From the NCBI GenBank assembly GCA_017459805.1, contig JAFUCE010000154.1:1-43421 (forward strand): a stretch of DNA of 43,421 nt, given 5' to 3'. The position numbers and the translations under genes were made by a program. This document shows, piece by piece, positions 32,645 through 40,369 of the stretch. The stretch is from Eggerthellaceae bacterium (GTDB taxonomy: Bacteria > Actinomycetota > Coriobacteriia > Coriobacteriales > Eggerthellaceae). Under the pieces are notes generated by a model. It saw only the letters and a list, made by a program, of their open reading frames with translations, made no database searches and had not been told where the DNA came from. Each line of letters opens with the position of its first letter. Positions within the stretch are counted from its first letter, which is position 1.

Positions 32645-33934
32645 CTACCAGGCACAGCTTCCCTTAAGAAGCAGTTTAACCCGCGTCCCCCTGCCTTCTT
32701 CACTTTCGATTTCCATGCTCGAATCATCGCCGTAGTAGCCGCGAATGCGTTCTTGGATATTGCGCATAGCAATGCCCAGGCCATCCGTTGTTTTACCATT
32801 CGCCAAACGCGCTTCTGCATCGTTAGACATTCCCAGGCCATCGTCTTCAACAATTACCGTAAGGTCGGCCCCTGAACGCATGGCTGTACAGCTAATATGC
32901 AAAGTGCCCTCCGCGGGCATGGCGTGGCGAACGGCATTTTCAACAAGCGGCTGCACCATGAAAGCAGGTACCAGACTCAGTTCGGTGCCATCCTTCATCG
33001 AAACGTCGAACTGTAAACGCTCTTCCCCGAAACGAGCAATTTCAAAACCCATATAGCGTTTCGTTTGTTCGATTTCACGCTCAAGCGTAATAAGGTCCGA
33101 AGAATTTTCGAGTACCGAACGATAAAAGCTTGCAAAGTCGCGCAAAAGTTCGCGCGCATGTTCGGGGTCGGTACGAATAAGCGAGGTTATGGTGTTGATG
33201 GTATTGAACAAAAAGTGGGGATTGATCTGGCTCTGCAAAAGCTTAAGCTCCATTGAAGTGGCTAGTTCGCGTTGCTCCTTCAAGGCATGTGCCGAAACTT
33301 GCGTAGACAGCAGATCCGCGTAACCTTGGGCTATGGATTCTTCGGTTTCGTTAAGACTACGCGCCGATGGGTAATAAAACTTCAGAGCCCCAATGGTTTC
33401 ATTGCTCATGCGAAGGGGTGCAATAATTGCTGAACGAATTGAACTTCCTTCGGGCATGCCAACTTCTTCTTGGGTGCGAAGTACCTGCGTCCTTCCTTCT
33501 TTAATGGTTGCAAGGGTAGCTGCCGTGCGAATGGGTGCACCAATTTCGTTGTACTTTTTGTCGCGCCCCGCATAACCTATGATTTTTTCCTTGTCGGTAA
33601 TAGCTACCGCTATGGCACTCGTTGCTGGCAGCATGCGCTCGCATACCTCCTGAGCACCTCCAAGGGTAAGCCCTTCGGTGCTTAGGGACTTCAGTGTGTC
33701 TGACGCAAGCCTCAGCATGGCATCTGACTGCGAAGCGCGCACACGGTCGGGGTCAAGCAGGACGCGCAAAAACAGGAGCAAACTTGCCGTAAAGGAAAGA
33801 CCGGAAAGATAAAGATATAGGGTGCTTCTGCTTGGGTTTAGTAGGTTAACCAGCAAAAAGGCAGCTGCAATAGCCGCTGCAAACAGCAAAAATATTTCAA
33901 GAAGCCGGTAGCGTGTTTGACGAGAAAGAGCCAT
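32645..33934 (-). CDS. LytS-type sensor histidine kinase with GAF domain
   Basis: A 429-aa kinase. It has two N-terminal membrane segments (about 9-31 and 39-62), a GAF-like sensor domain (about 90-225), a His_kinase domain with the phosphorylated histidine in LQSQINPHFLFNTINT (about 240-258), and an ATPase domain with VQPLVENAVRHAMP and VEDDGLGMS. Start MALSRQTRYR at 33934. The frame extends to 34051 but that extension overlaps the permease gene. It begins 7 bases after the TauE gene. Its two short TMs are fewer than in classical LytS, so sensing is probably cytoplasmic through GAF. Confidence 0.93.
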   Translation of the reverse strand: MALSRQTRYRLLEIFLLFAAAIAAAFLLVNLLNPSRSTLYLYLSGLSFTASLLLFLRVLLDPDRVRASQSDAMLRLASDTLKSLSTEGLTLGGAQEVCERMLPATSAIAVAITDKEKIIGYAGRDKKYNEIGAPIRTAATLATIKEGRTQVLRTQEEVGMPEGSSIRSAIIAPLRMSNETIGALKFYYPSARSLNETEESIAQGYADLLSTQVSAHALKEQRELATSMELKLLQSQINPHFLFNTINTITSLIRTDPEHARELLRDFASFYRSVLENSSDLITLEREIEQTKRYMGFEIARFGEERLQFDVSMKDGTELSLVPAFMVQPLVENAVRHAMPAEGTLHISCTAMRSGADLTVIVEDDGLGMSNDAEARLANGKTTDGLGIAMRNIQERIRGYYGDDSSMEIESEEGRGTRVKLLLKGSCAW

Positions 33935-33941
33935 AGTAAAC

Positions 33942-34853
33942 CTAAAAGATGATTTCGTTAATAACAAGGGCCACGGAAAGAACGAGCAAGAACACGCCAA
34001 ACATAAGGCGCAGCGTGCGCTCGGGAATCTTCTTGATAAAGTTTGCACCAATTATGGCACCAGGAATGGAACCGAAGGCCATGGCAAGACCAGCCATGAC
34101 TTCAACATTGCCGTAGACAAACTGAGTAATTGCGCCCGTTGTGGCAAGAATGCACACCGCCAGCAAGGACGTTCCCGAGGTTTGCTTCATGGGAAGGCCA
34201 ACGCCTGCCACAAAAATGGGCACCATCAAAAAGCCGCCGCCCAAGCCAACATAGCCTCCCGCCACACCAGCCACAAGGCCCGCGATAGCACCAATAATGT
34301 ACTGGCGGCGCGTCAGATCCTTGGCTTCAATAAAGGCCGGTTCTGCTGCAGAACGGGCGGCAGCTTCGCTTTCCTTGGCTGCTTCATGTGCCTCGCTTGC
34401 ATCGTTTGCTTCACGTGCTGCGCTTGCATCACGTGACTCAAGCGCTTCCTTTGTTTCGCTCGCATTTGCTTTTACCCCGCTCTTTGGCATGGCAAGACCC
34501 TTGCGAAGCATAGTGGAAGCCGAATAAGCAATAACACAGCCCGTGGCAAGCATGACGAGCCAGGCTGGTGACATATTAGCGAGGCGCACACCTAAAGGCG
34601 ACGTGCAAGCCCCACACACCCCCGCAAGCAAACCGAGGGGCACCAGGCAGGTGTGATTGCGGATATGTGTGATACTTCCCGCTGCTGCCGTGAAAATCAT
34701 TGAAAAAAGCGACGTGCCCGTGGAAGCAAGCGCGCTCAGCCCGAAGCCCAGGCGAAAAACAGGAATCATCATGGTTCCGCCGCCCACCCCTAAGAGGCCC
34801 GACAGAATACCTACCACTACCCCACAAAGGGCTGCACCAATAACGATTCCCAC
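33942..34853 (-). CDS. TauE/SafE-family membrane permease
   Basis: A 303-aa sulfite/sulfoacetate exporter-type protein made of two homologous halves, each opening with a glycine-rich motif: GLLGVGGGTMMIP (about 20-31) and GYVGLGGGFLMVP. About eight hydrophobic segments are visible. The halves are joined by a charged linker (about 123-178) rich in Glu, Ala and Ser with repeated SEA/EAA units. The start is GTG at 34853, 9 bases after the glycosyltransferase stop, with no strong Shine-Dalgarno site. The substrate is unknown. TauE proteins usually export sulfur compounds or organic anions. Confidence 0.9.
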   Translation of the reverse strand: MGIVIGAALCGVVVGILSGLLGVGGGTMMIPVFRLGFGLSALASTGTSLFSMIFTAAAGSITHIRNHTCLVPLGLLAGVCGACTSPLGVRLANMSPAWLVMLATGCVIAYSASTMLRKGLAMPKSGVKANASETKEALESRDASAAREANDASEAHEAAKESEAAARSAAEPAFIEAKDLTRRQYIIGAIAGLVAGVAGGYVGLGGGFLMVPIFVAGVGLPMKQTSGTSLLAVCILATTGAITQFVYGNVEVMAGLAMAFGSIPGAIIGANFIKKIPERTLRLMFGVFLLVLSVALVINEIIF

Positions 34854-34862
34854 AGCAAGCTT

Positions 34863-36131
34863 CTATTCGTCGAGATTCAAGCGTATTTCACCCGTGGAAC
34901 CGGGGTCGATATTGCGCACTGGCTGGTCCGCAGCGCTGTCATCAGGAACAACCGAATGAAGGAGGGCCGCCGAAAGAGCCTTGTCGCCTTCGGTTCGCGC
35001 CATGATTTCTGGCCAGACCGACTGGAATTCAAAGTAGTTCGCACAATGCTCTTGCGCATACAGAGCCGCCGCATTGGCTGCCGCACTTGCTGCCTCGCGA
35101 TACGCCGCCTTGTCGGGGCGCCCAAAACTACGCAGCCAGGCCGTGCGCTTCACGCGCTTTTCGATACCTTCTTCCAGGAAGGGACCAGGATATGGTTCCA
35201 AAGAAGAGGGCTTAATCTGCTGAAGGTCGACCTGTGAGCGACTATATTCAATCTTGCGGAACTCGTAGAGCCAGCGATAAATATCCTGACGGAAGCGCCT
35301 GCCTTCGCTACGTGTTTCAGGCGGCAGGTGATGCAGCTTCCATTGGTTGTCGAACCACACGTCTGAACCAAACATGCGCAGGTTCAACAGATAGTCCAAG
35401 TCTTCGCCGCGCACCACCCAGGGGTCGAAACAAATGCGTTTGAAGGCTTCACGGTGAATGGCCATACAACCACCACACACATGGTTTGAACGCGAAAGGC
35501 GCGGGCCACGCATGGCAGTGTCTATCCACTTGTTAAACACCCTGCCCTGTTCCCAGTAGCGGTTATACCATTTGTCCTGGTGAAGCGAATGGTAAGTCCC
35601 CTCAGAATTGAGGTAGTAACCCGTCTTGGCCAGAATAGGAATGCCGCGCTTGGTCAGCTTGCCCAAGCCATACATGGCCTTGGACATAAAGTCAACATCA
35701 TCCACCACTTCGTCGTCGTCCAAAAACAGAACAGCGTCGAAGCCAAGAACGTTTGCCAGAACAAGACCAAGGTTGCGCACGGCACTGTATCCAACGAGCC
35801 CGATTTCCTTTTCTTGCCTGTCTAAATTGAGCTGCTCAAAACGCTTGCGGATAAGCGCCACTTCGGCAGAGCCCACCACAATAATGTCAAGTTGACTAAA
35901 CTGGTCGCAGATTGCCCGCACGCGTTCCGTGGCGGGTGCGTCAATTTCAGGATCGGCGGCAACGATGACCGCAATCGGGCCCATCTGCTCCACCTTGCCC
36001 AAAGATTCAAGGCAACGCGGCAATTCATCAATATGCCCTAAAGTTGAAGGATGATCATAAGTCGCTTCAATTGGCGTTTCGCCCGAACGCGAACTCGTCA
36101 CGAAGACTGGTATAACAATCAATGGGTTCAT
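34863..36131 (-). CDS. Family 2 glycosyltransferase
   Basis: A 422-aa GT-A fold enzyme. The nucleotide-sugar-binding N-terminus PLIVIPVFV leads to the metal-binding LDDDE (about 136-140). An acceptor-side region follows with CGGCMAIHREAF and RGEDLDYLLNLRMFG, where the Glu-Asp is the usual catalytic position. No membrane segments are seen, so it acts at the inner face of the membrane or in the cytoplasm. The sugar and acceptor are unknown. It is the first gene of the GT2-TauE-LytS-LytTR-pgi run. GAGG lies about ten bases before the ATG. Confidence 0.9.
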   Translation of the reverse strand: MNPLIVIPVFVTSSRSGETPIEATYDHPSTLGHIDELPRCLESLGKVEQMGPIAVIVAADPEIDAPATERVRAICDQFSQLDIIVVGSAEVALIRKRFEQLNLDRQEKEIGLVGYSAVRNLGLVLANVLGFDAVLFLDDDEVVDDVDFMSKAMYGLGKLTKRGIPILAKTGYYLNSEGTYHSLHQDKWYNRYWEQGRVFNKWIDTAMRGPRLSRSNHVCGGCMAIHREAFKRICFDPWVVRGEDLDYLLNLRMFGSDVWFDNQWKLHHLPPETRSEGRRFRQDIYRWLYEFRKIEYSRSQVDLQQIKPSSLEPYPGPFLEEGIEKRVKRTAWLRSFGRPDKAAYREAASAAANAAALYAQEHCANYFEFQSVWPEIMARTEGDKALSAALLHSVVPDDSAADQPVRNIDPGSTGEIRLNLDE

Positions 36132-36214
36132 GCATTCACATCCTCGTTAGCTTTCCATGCGCCTGTCGCTTGAGCTACATTAAGCAAGCCACTCTTGCGC
36201 ATTTTGGACGGCAT

Positions 36215-36223
36215 ATTATAACA
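36215..36223 (-). promoter_or_regulatory. Extended -10 promoter of the glycosyltransferase operon
   Basis: TGTTATAAT on the minus strand combines a consensus -10 with the upstream TG. The ATG lies about 84 bases downstream, giving a leader of roughly 77 bases. It sits just past the QueT stop codon, so the operon can be read apart from queT. Confidence 0.55.
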
Positions 36224-36242
36224 ATCAGCTATGGAAATGATG

Positions 36243-36830
36243 TTATGCCGCTGCCGCTTCATCTTCCACGCCAAATTTACGCAATGCCGCCATAAGGGGC
36301 AGCCCAAGCGCGTACATGACAACTGCCTCACCAATACCTATGGCTATAAGGCCAAAAAGATACATGGGCAGGTAGGCACCATCAAGGGAAATAGTGGTAA
36401 AGGGGATGGTATAAAAACCGAGGCCTTGCAAAATAATCGGTAGATACAGGGGCACGATAAGCGCATTACTCAACACAAAACCAAAGATGGCAAGCCGTGG
36501 GCGCGTACGAAACCGGCGGCACCAGAGTGCCCCAAGGAAAGTGGCAAGGCCTCCAAAAATAACGTCAAGCAAGCCGAGCATACCCATGCCACTTACTGCC
36601 ACATTAACTAGGTTCGCAATGATGCAACCCAAAGTAAGACCTGGAACAGCAGGGGCAGAAAACACGGCCACCACACAGAGGGCTTCAGAGATACGGAACT
36701 GCACGGGCCCCCAGGCAAGACCCTGGAGTACGAGCATACAAACCAAACTTGCGGCAGCATATATCGCAGCAATAATGCCTGCTTGCGCAAGCGAACGGGT
36801 GCGCAAGGTGCGCGCGTCTTTACGTGACAT
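36243..36830 (-). CDS. queT: QueT-family (ECF substrate-binding) membrane protein
   Basis: A 195-aa integral membrane protein with about five to six hydrophobic segments and the family hallmark LAWGPVQFRISEAL (about 34-47). QueT proteins are S components of energy-coupling-factor importers, linked to queuosine precursor uptake in many bacteria. The start at 36830 is set by AAGGAGA five bases upstream. The frame continuing to 37004 is noncoding leader. The ECF energising genes are not in the window. See the leader feature for possible control. Confidence 0.9.
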   Translation of the reverse strand: MSRKDARTLRTRSLAQAGIIAAIYAAASLVCMLVLQGLAWGPVQFRISEALCVVAVFSAPAVPGLTLGCIIANLVNVAVSGMGMLGLLDVIFGGLATFLGALWCRRFRTRPRLAIFGFVLSNALIVPLYLPIILQGLGFYTIPFTTISLDGAYLPMYLFGLIAIGIGEAVVMYALGLPLMAALRKFGVEDEAAAA

Positions 36831-36900
36831 CTTTCTCCTTCCGCGCAGCTTTTCCTGCGGGATATGGGCAGCTAATACCAGGCTTACACAGGGCCCACCG
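36831..36900 (-). promoter_or_regulatory. Possible structured leader of queT (preQ1-like, unproven)
   Basis: On the minus strand GGGC (36893-36896) can pair with GCCC (36866-36869). This is followed by AUAUCC and a hairpin CGCAG-GAAAAG-CUGCG (36855-36859 / 36844-36848) placed directly before AAGGAGAAAG and the ATG. That order (outer stem, AUAU, small hairpin, Shine-Dalgarno) recalls preQ1-II riboswitches, and queT is a known target of such RNAs. The conserved bases do not match well enough for a firm call. Confidence 0.3.
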
Positions 36901-37007
36901 ATGCATAAGCGCATATATCCTAGCACAGCACGCAAAACGCCGCACGAATCCTCCACGGCAAGGCGGCGCACAAGACGCGCTGTAGAACAAGAAGTTTTTA
37001 GCAAAAA

Positions 37008-38957
37008 CTAGCTTTGAAGCGACTCGCCCACCGCATAAAGTTCATCACGATGGCCCTCCACCGAACCCACCATTCGCGAAAGCGGGGCGGCAATGTCGAG
37101 GATGCCATGGTCGACCAAGGACACCAGCTGCGACGCAACCAGTTGACGTAGTTGCGGCGAAGGAGCAGGCGTTATGCCTTCACGCTGCAGAATATCACGC
37201 GCTTCCCCAACGCTTGGCACCTTGGGGTCGGCCATTTCTTCGATGAGTTCATGCATTTCTTGATGCACCACTTCAACACGCCCAAAATTATGATGCATGC
37301 ACAGCACATAGGTCGCCAACGCAGCTTCGCGTCGCCCTGCCTGCCACAAGGCAAAGGCAAGACGATAGTACAAATAAGCAATCGTGCCTTCCTGCGTTGC
37401 ATAGCTAAGGGCTTGGATGAGGTAAGGAATGGCTTCTTCGTGAGCCTGCTTGGTAAAGAGCGCATTGACTAGGTCGGTATAGCCAATGGTGCTCGTGGGG
37501 GCAAGCTCGATGCACTTTTCTGCTTGCTGAATAGCACGGTCCGGTTCACCCATTTCGCAATACAGGTCGCACAAAATAGATCGCGCGCGGAAGCCCGAGT
37601 CGGAATAGCGGACAAAACGCGTCCCATCCTCCACTTGATTAAGGGGCAACAGGAAGCGTGAGACAACGTCGGAACAGTAGAGTGCCTTGGTATTAGTGGG
37701 CAGGCTTTCGACAGCTTTGTCGGCCTCGTCAACCACGCTTTCCAGCACCGCAATTGCCGCAAGGGGCGATTCATGACGGTCCGCTTCGGCAGCATGGACG
37801 GTGTCCCATGAATCTGTTTCCATGTCGGAAAGCACATCAAGTTCGCCCACCGTGTCGGCATACAAAGTGTTACGAAGCTCTTCGGGAACTGGCCGCGAAT
37901 CGCCCGTTGGTTGCTTGTGGTTTACGCGAATGCTTTTTTCGAAGGCGGCATCGGATGTTTGCGAGATGTCAAGCAAGTGCTGCATCCATACGATATCCTG
38001 TGCCTCAATCGCGGGCATTACATTTGAAATAAAGGGGATACGGTCGAAGAAAAGCGTCGCGGCAGAGTCGGCGCTTAAGCGAACGGGATGGCTGGAAATG
38101 CGAACCCGACGCACGCCCACACTGGTGCCGAAAGCAGCAGCAGCCAAAAGCACGCCCACCGACAGCGTATACCGCGCCGCTTCCTGTGCCGTTTCCTGCG
38201 ACACATCGAGCCACAGACCGCTTGCTACATCGAAGCGCTGCTGGGGCATCCAGTCCGCCAAGGGCGCCGTGTAGTCGATGGAAAACAAGCCCTCCGCTGC
38301 ATTACAATCGAAGCTATAGGAAAGACGATAGGGCACGCGCAGGGATTCCACTGCCAAAGCAAAGCGAGTGCGAAGGTCCCATTCCCCGCCTTTGCGACCC
38401 TGAACACCAAAGACTTCCTGAAGCGGGTTTGCCCCCGCGCCTTTTATTTGAGCAGACGCCCCTGCACTTAAGGACGAAATCAAGCTGGCATCGGCAAGGG
38501 CACAATCGAGTTCGCTCCACACCAGGGCAGTCGACTGAGCATCGAAGGCTTCCTTCACGAAAAGGAGGCGATTCATAGCTGCCTCTGCCGCAAGTACGCA
38601 GGATAGTTCATCGTCGCTAAGGTCTGCAAAGGGGAAGCGCACCCAGAAGGTTTTAGTGTTGCTTAAGCGAATGACATCAATGTCGTAGGATGCCGCAATG
38701 GTACGAATGCGCGACGCTCCAATGTTGGAAAACAAACGCGCGGCGTAGAGCGCGAAACCCTGGCCTGGCTCGGTGCCAGATGCACTGCTGGGGCCCAGCA
38801 TAATAAGGTCAATCGCATCGGGCAGCTCCGTTGAAAGCAGGCTTGAGAGAAGCTTGCCCATGGCATCACTTTCAAGCTCTTTTGCACTAAGCTGCGTGTT
38901 AGCTTGCTGGGGGTTTTCTGATGGGCTTTTACCGTCGAAGGAATCAAATAAAGACAT
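37008..38957 (-). CDS. Large hypothetical protein with TPR-like repeats
   Basis: A 649-aa protein without signal peptide or clear TM, so probably cytoplasmic. The N-terminal two thirds show alternating strands and helices that I do not recognise. The C-terminal third (about 455-570) has helical pairs with TPR character: SILCDLYCEMGEPDRAIQQA, then YTDLVNALFTKQAHEEAIPY and LYYRLAFALWQAGRREAALA, each with the small residues and spacing of tetratricopeptide repeats. GAGGTG precedes the ATG and a promoter is at 38997. It is the last core-like gene before the A+T-rich accessory region. Confidence 0.85.
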   Translation of the reverse strand: MSLFDSFDGKSPSENPQQANTQLSAKELESDAMGKLLSSLLSTELPDAIDLIMLGPSSASGTEPGQGFALYAARLFSNIGASRIRTIAASYDIDVIRLSNTKTFWVRFPFADLSDDELSCVLAAEAAMNRLLFVKEAFDAQSTALVWSELDCALADASLISSLSAGASAQIKGAGANPLQEVFGVQGRKGGEWDLRTRFALAVESLRVPYRLSYSFDCNAAEGLFSIDYTAPLADWMPQQRFDVASGLWLDVSQETAQEAARYTLSVGVLLAAAAFGTSVGVRRVRISSHPVRLSADSAATLFFDRIPFISNVMPAIEAQDIVWMQHLLDISQTSDAAFEKSIRVNHKQPTGDSRPVPEELRNTLYADTVGELDVLSDMETDSWDTVHAAEADRHESPLAAIAVLESVVDEADKAVESLPTNTKALYCSDVVSRFLLPLNQVEDGTRFVRYSDSGFRARSILCDLYCEMGEPDRAIQQAEKCIELAPTSTIGYTDLVNALFTKQAHEEAIPYLIQALSYATQEGTIAYLYYRLAFALWQAGRREAALATYVLCMHHNFGRVEVVHQEMHELIEEMADPKVPSVGEARDILQREGITPAPSPQLRQLVASQLVSLVDHGILDIAAPLSRMVGSVEGHRDELYAVGESLQS

Positions 38958-38996
38958 ATTTCACCTCGCATATGCTCGCACATTTCTTAGATATTC

Positions 38997-39025
38997 ACTA
39001 TAGCGCAGAACGCTCCCGCGTGCAG
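38997..39025 (-). promoter_or_regulatory. Probable promoter of the TPR protein gene
   Basis: Minus strand CTGCAC (39020-39025), 17 bases, TATAGT (38997-39002), 40 bases before the ATG. The same CTGCAC with 17-base spacing stands before the trkA operon. Confidence 0.5.
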
Positions 39026-39067
39026 TATTTGTTAGCACCCTGTTGCCTTAAAAATAGGGGCTGTTTG

Positions 39068-39097
39068 GGGTTATAGGACGCTTTTGTCCTATAACCC
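39068..39097. terminator. Perfect 12-bp hairpin at the edge of the accessory region
   Basis: GGGTTATAGGAC-GCTTTT-GTCCTATAACCC is a perfect stem. It lies about 120 bases past the last minus-strand immunity-type gene and before the TPR gene's promoter, so it may end the accessory transcript. No T tract follows on either strand, so it could instead be a boundary or recombination element. The rest of 39003-39216 shows nothing I can name. Confidence 0.45.
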
Positions 39098-39216
39098 TAA
39101 CATCTCTAACTTTGCCATGGTGCTACCCCAGACAACAGCAGGCAGAAAATACACGCCATCACGATTGTGCCCGCCAAAAGCACAGCCTTCCACCTTAACT
39201 GACAGGGTAATTATTC

Positions 39217-39795
39217 TCAGCAATATAATTCTAGAAGTCTCTCGAAAAAGTCTTTTCTGCCATTCACAAAGCGTCCCTTACCGAAATGGTCGCGCGCAAT
39301 TTGTTTTGCAGAATCAATATCGCCTAAATCGAGGTATGCTAACGACTCCAGCACAGTATCTCTAAAATAGCCGTCACCAGGGTTCTCGACAATGTGTTGA
39401 CTAAGATTGTCTACCGTGGCCCTAAAGTCTGCAAGGGATTTAATGAGGCAAGATATTAGCTCTTCTGCCAGCTCATCAAATGGCTCTCCGACATCGAGAA
39501 CCCCTTGGCTTATTTCTAAACTTGGAGAAACAAAAGCGCCATTCGCACGCAGCGACACTCGAGCGTTTCGGTTATCCGACATATCCATAATGTCCCAGAA
39601 CAACTCGTCATAAACAAGCTTCTTAACTTCTACATTGTAGTAAATATTTCCTTGCTTTCTTCTGATAGAAGGACTACATCTATTAAATAAATCAGAATCT
39701 ATAGACCAGATAATGCCAGATACCATCTTAAAACCATGCTCTTTAGCCGCTGTCTTAATAACAGCCTCCAGTTCTTTTTCGTCTGTCTTATCCAT
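39217..39795 (-). CDS. DUF4304-like hypothetical protein, possible immunity protein
   Basis: A 192-aa soluble protein. The first half (KTAAKEHGFKMVSGIIWSID, then a strand with GNIYYNVEVKKLVYDELFWD) resembles the DUF4304 pattern of a helix followed by an amphipathic sheet. That family is often found among immunity proteins of polymorphic toxins. The second half is helical, with DFRATVDNLSQHIVENPGDG. The start at 39795 has GGAGGAG upstream. The frame beyond is rejected. It is the last gene of the accessory array. Family assignment is tentative. Confidence 0.7.
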   Translation of the reverse strand: MDKTDEKELEAVIKTAAKEHGFKMVSGIIWSIDSDLFNRCSPSIRRKQGNIYYNVEVKKLVYDELFWDIMDMSDNRNARVSLRANGAFVSPSLEISQGVLDVGEPFDELAEELISCLIKSLADFRATVDNLSQHIVENPGDGYFRDTVLESLAYLDLGDIDSAKQIARDHFGKGRFVNGRKDFFERLLELYC

Positions 39796-39891
39796 GTTTA
39801 TCTCCTCCAATAGAACAATTCCAGTAATACAAGCAGCCAAATAGCATCACAGCCAGGATTTACAAACCTGTCTAATCGGGTCTAATAACCT

Positions 39892-40149
39892 TTACTTCTG
39901 TACCTGGGGGGACGTTAAAGCCTCGTGGGAATTAGTCTTCACCATCCCTTCCGACAACCTTGGCTCCGAATTTTTCGATTTCTTTGAACCCTTCTTCTTG
40001 GTTTTTCCTAAGTGGCGCTGTTGCAGACGATTTATATTCTTGAAGGATAATTTTTGCATCATTCTCGTCAGGACATCGGAACGTCCATACTCTTCTTCAT
40101 AGGTACTGTTATAAATTGGGAAGGTATTCCACTCTATCATTGATGCCAT
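39892..40149 (-). CDS. Small basic hypothetical protein, 85 aa
   Basis: An 85-residue frame beginning MASMIEWNTFPIYNSTYEEE, with a lysine-rich second half (LGKTKKKGSKKSKNSE) and a polar end. GAGGTGG five bases before the ATG is a good ribosome site, which supports translation. I do not recognise it. The basic tail could mean nucleic-acid binding, or it may be a truncated cassette. It sits between a broken fragment (40175-40345) and the DUF4304-like gene. Confidence 0.5.
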   Translation of the reverse strand: MASMIEWNTFPIYNSTYEEEYGRSDVLTRMMQKLSFKNINRLQQRHLGKTKKKGSKKSKNSEPRLSEGMVKTNSHEALTSPQVQK

Positions 40150-40174
40150 GTAGCCACCTCTTTTTCCGTCCCAT

Positions 40175-40345
40175 TTATTCTTTTGGTACAGAACCAGAAT
40201 AAAATCTATTAGCATCTTTTACCACGTGATCCCAAGGTCACAAGGCCTCTAGATTGTCAATGTTGTGAGGATTATCAATCTCTCGCCCCCTAATATGATA
40301 TGAATCAAGTCCTCTGAGGGCATGTTTCGCGATAAAGAAAAACAT
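40175..40345 (-). pseudogene. Broken remnant of a short accessory gene
   Basis: A 35-residue frame starts at ATG 40345 (MFFFIAKHALRGLDSYHIRG) and ends at TGA 40238-40240. The same frame then continues with sensible sequence (PWDHVVKDANRFYSGSVPKE) to TAA at 40175-40177. The two parts read like one protein interrupted by a stop. No ribosome site precedes the ATG, so the 5' part is probably lost. The family is unknown. Confidence 0.45.
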
Positions 40346-40369
40346 TGTTAATAAAACTTACATCCCGGT

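Noticed and set aside
36128-36334. A 68-codon frame overlapping the glycosyltransferase start
   Set aside because: It runs antiparallel to nothing useful, overlaps the end of queT and the operon promoter, and has an unnatural composition and no ribosome site.
39103-39213. A short minus-strand frame reading CAFGGHNRDGVYFLPAVV after the DUF4304-like gene
   Set aside because: It looks protein-like but has no ribosome site. Its only ATGs are close to the stop, and a second overlapping frame is equally open.
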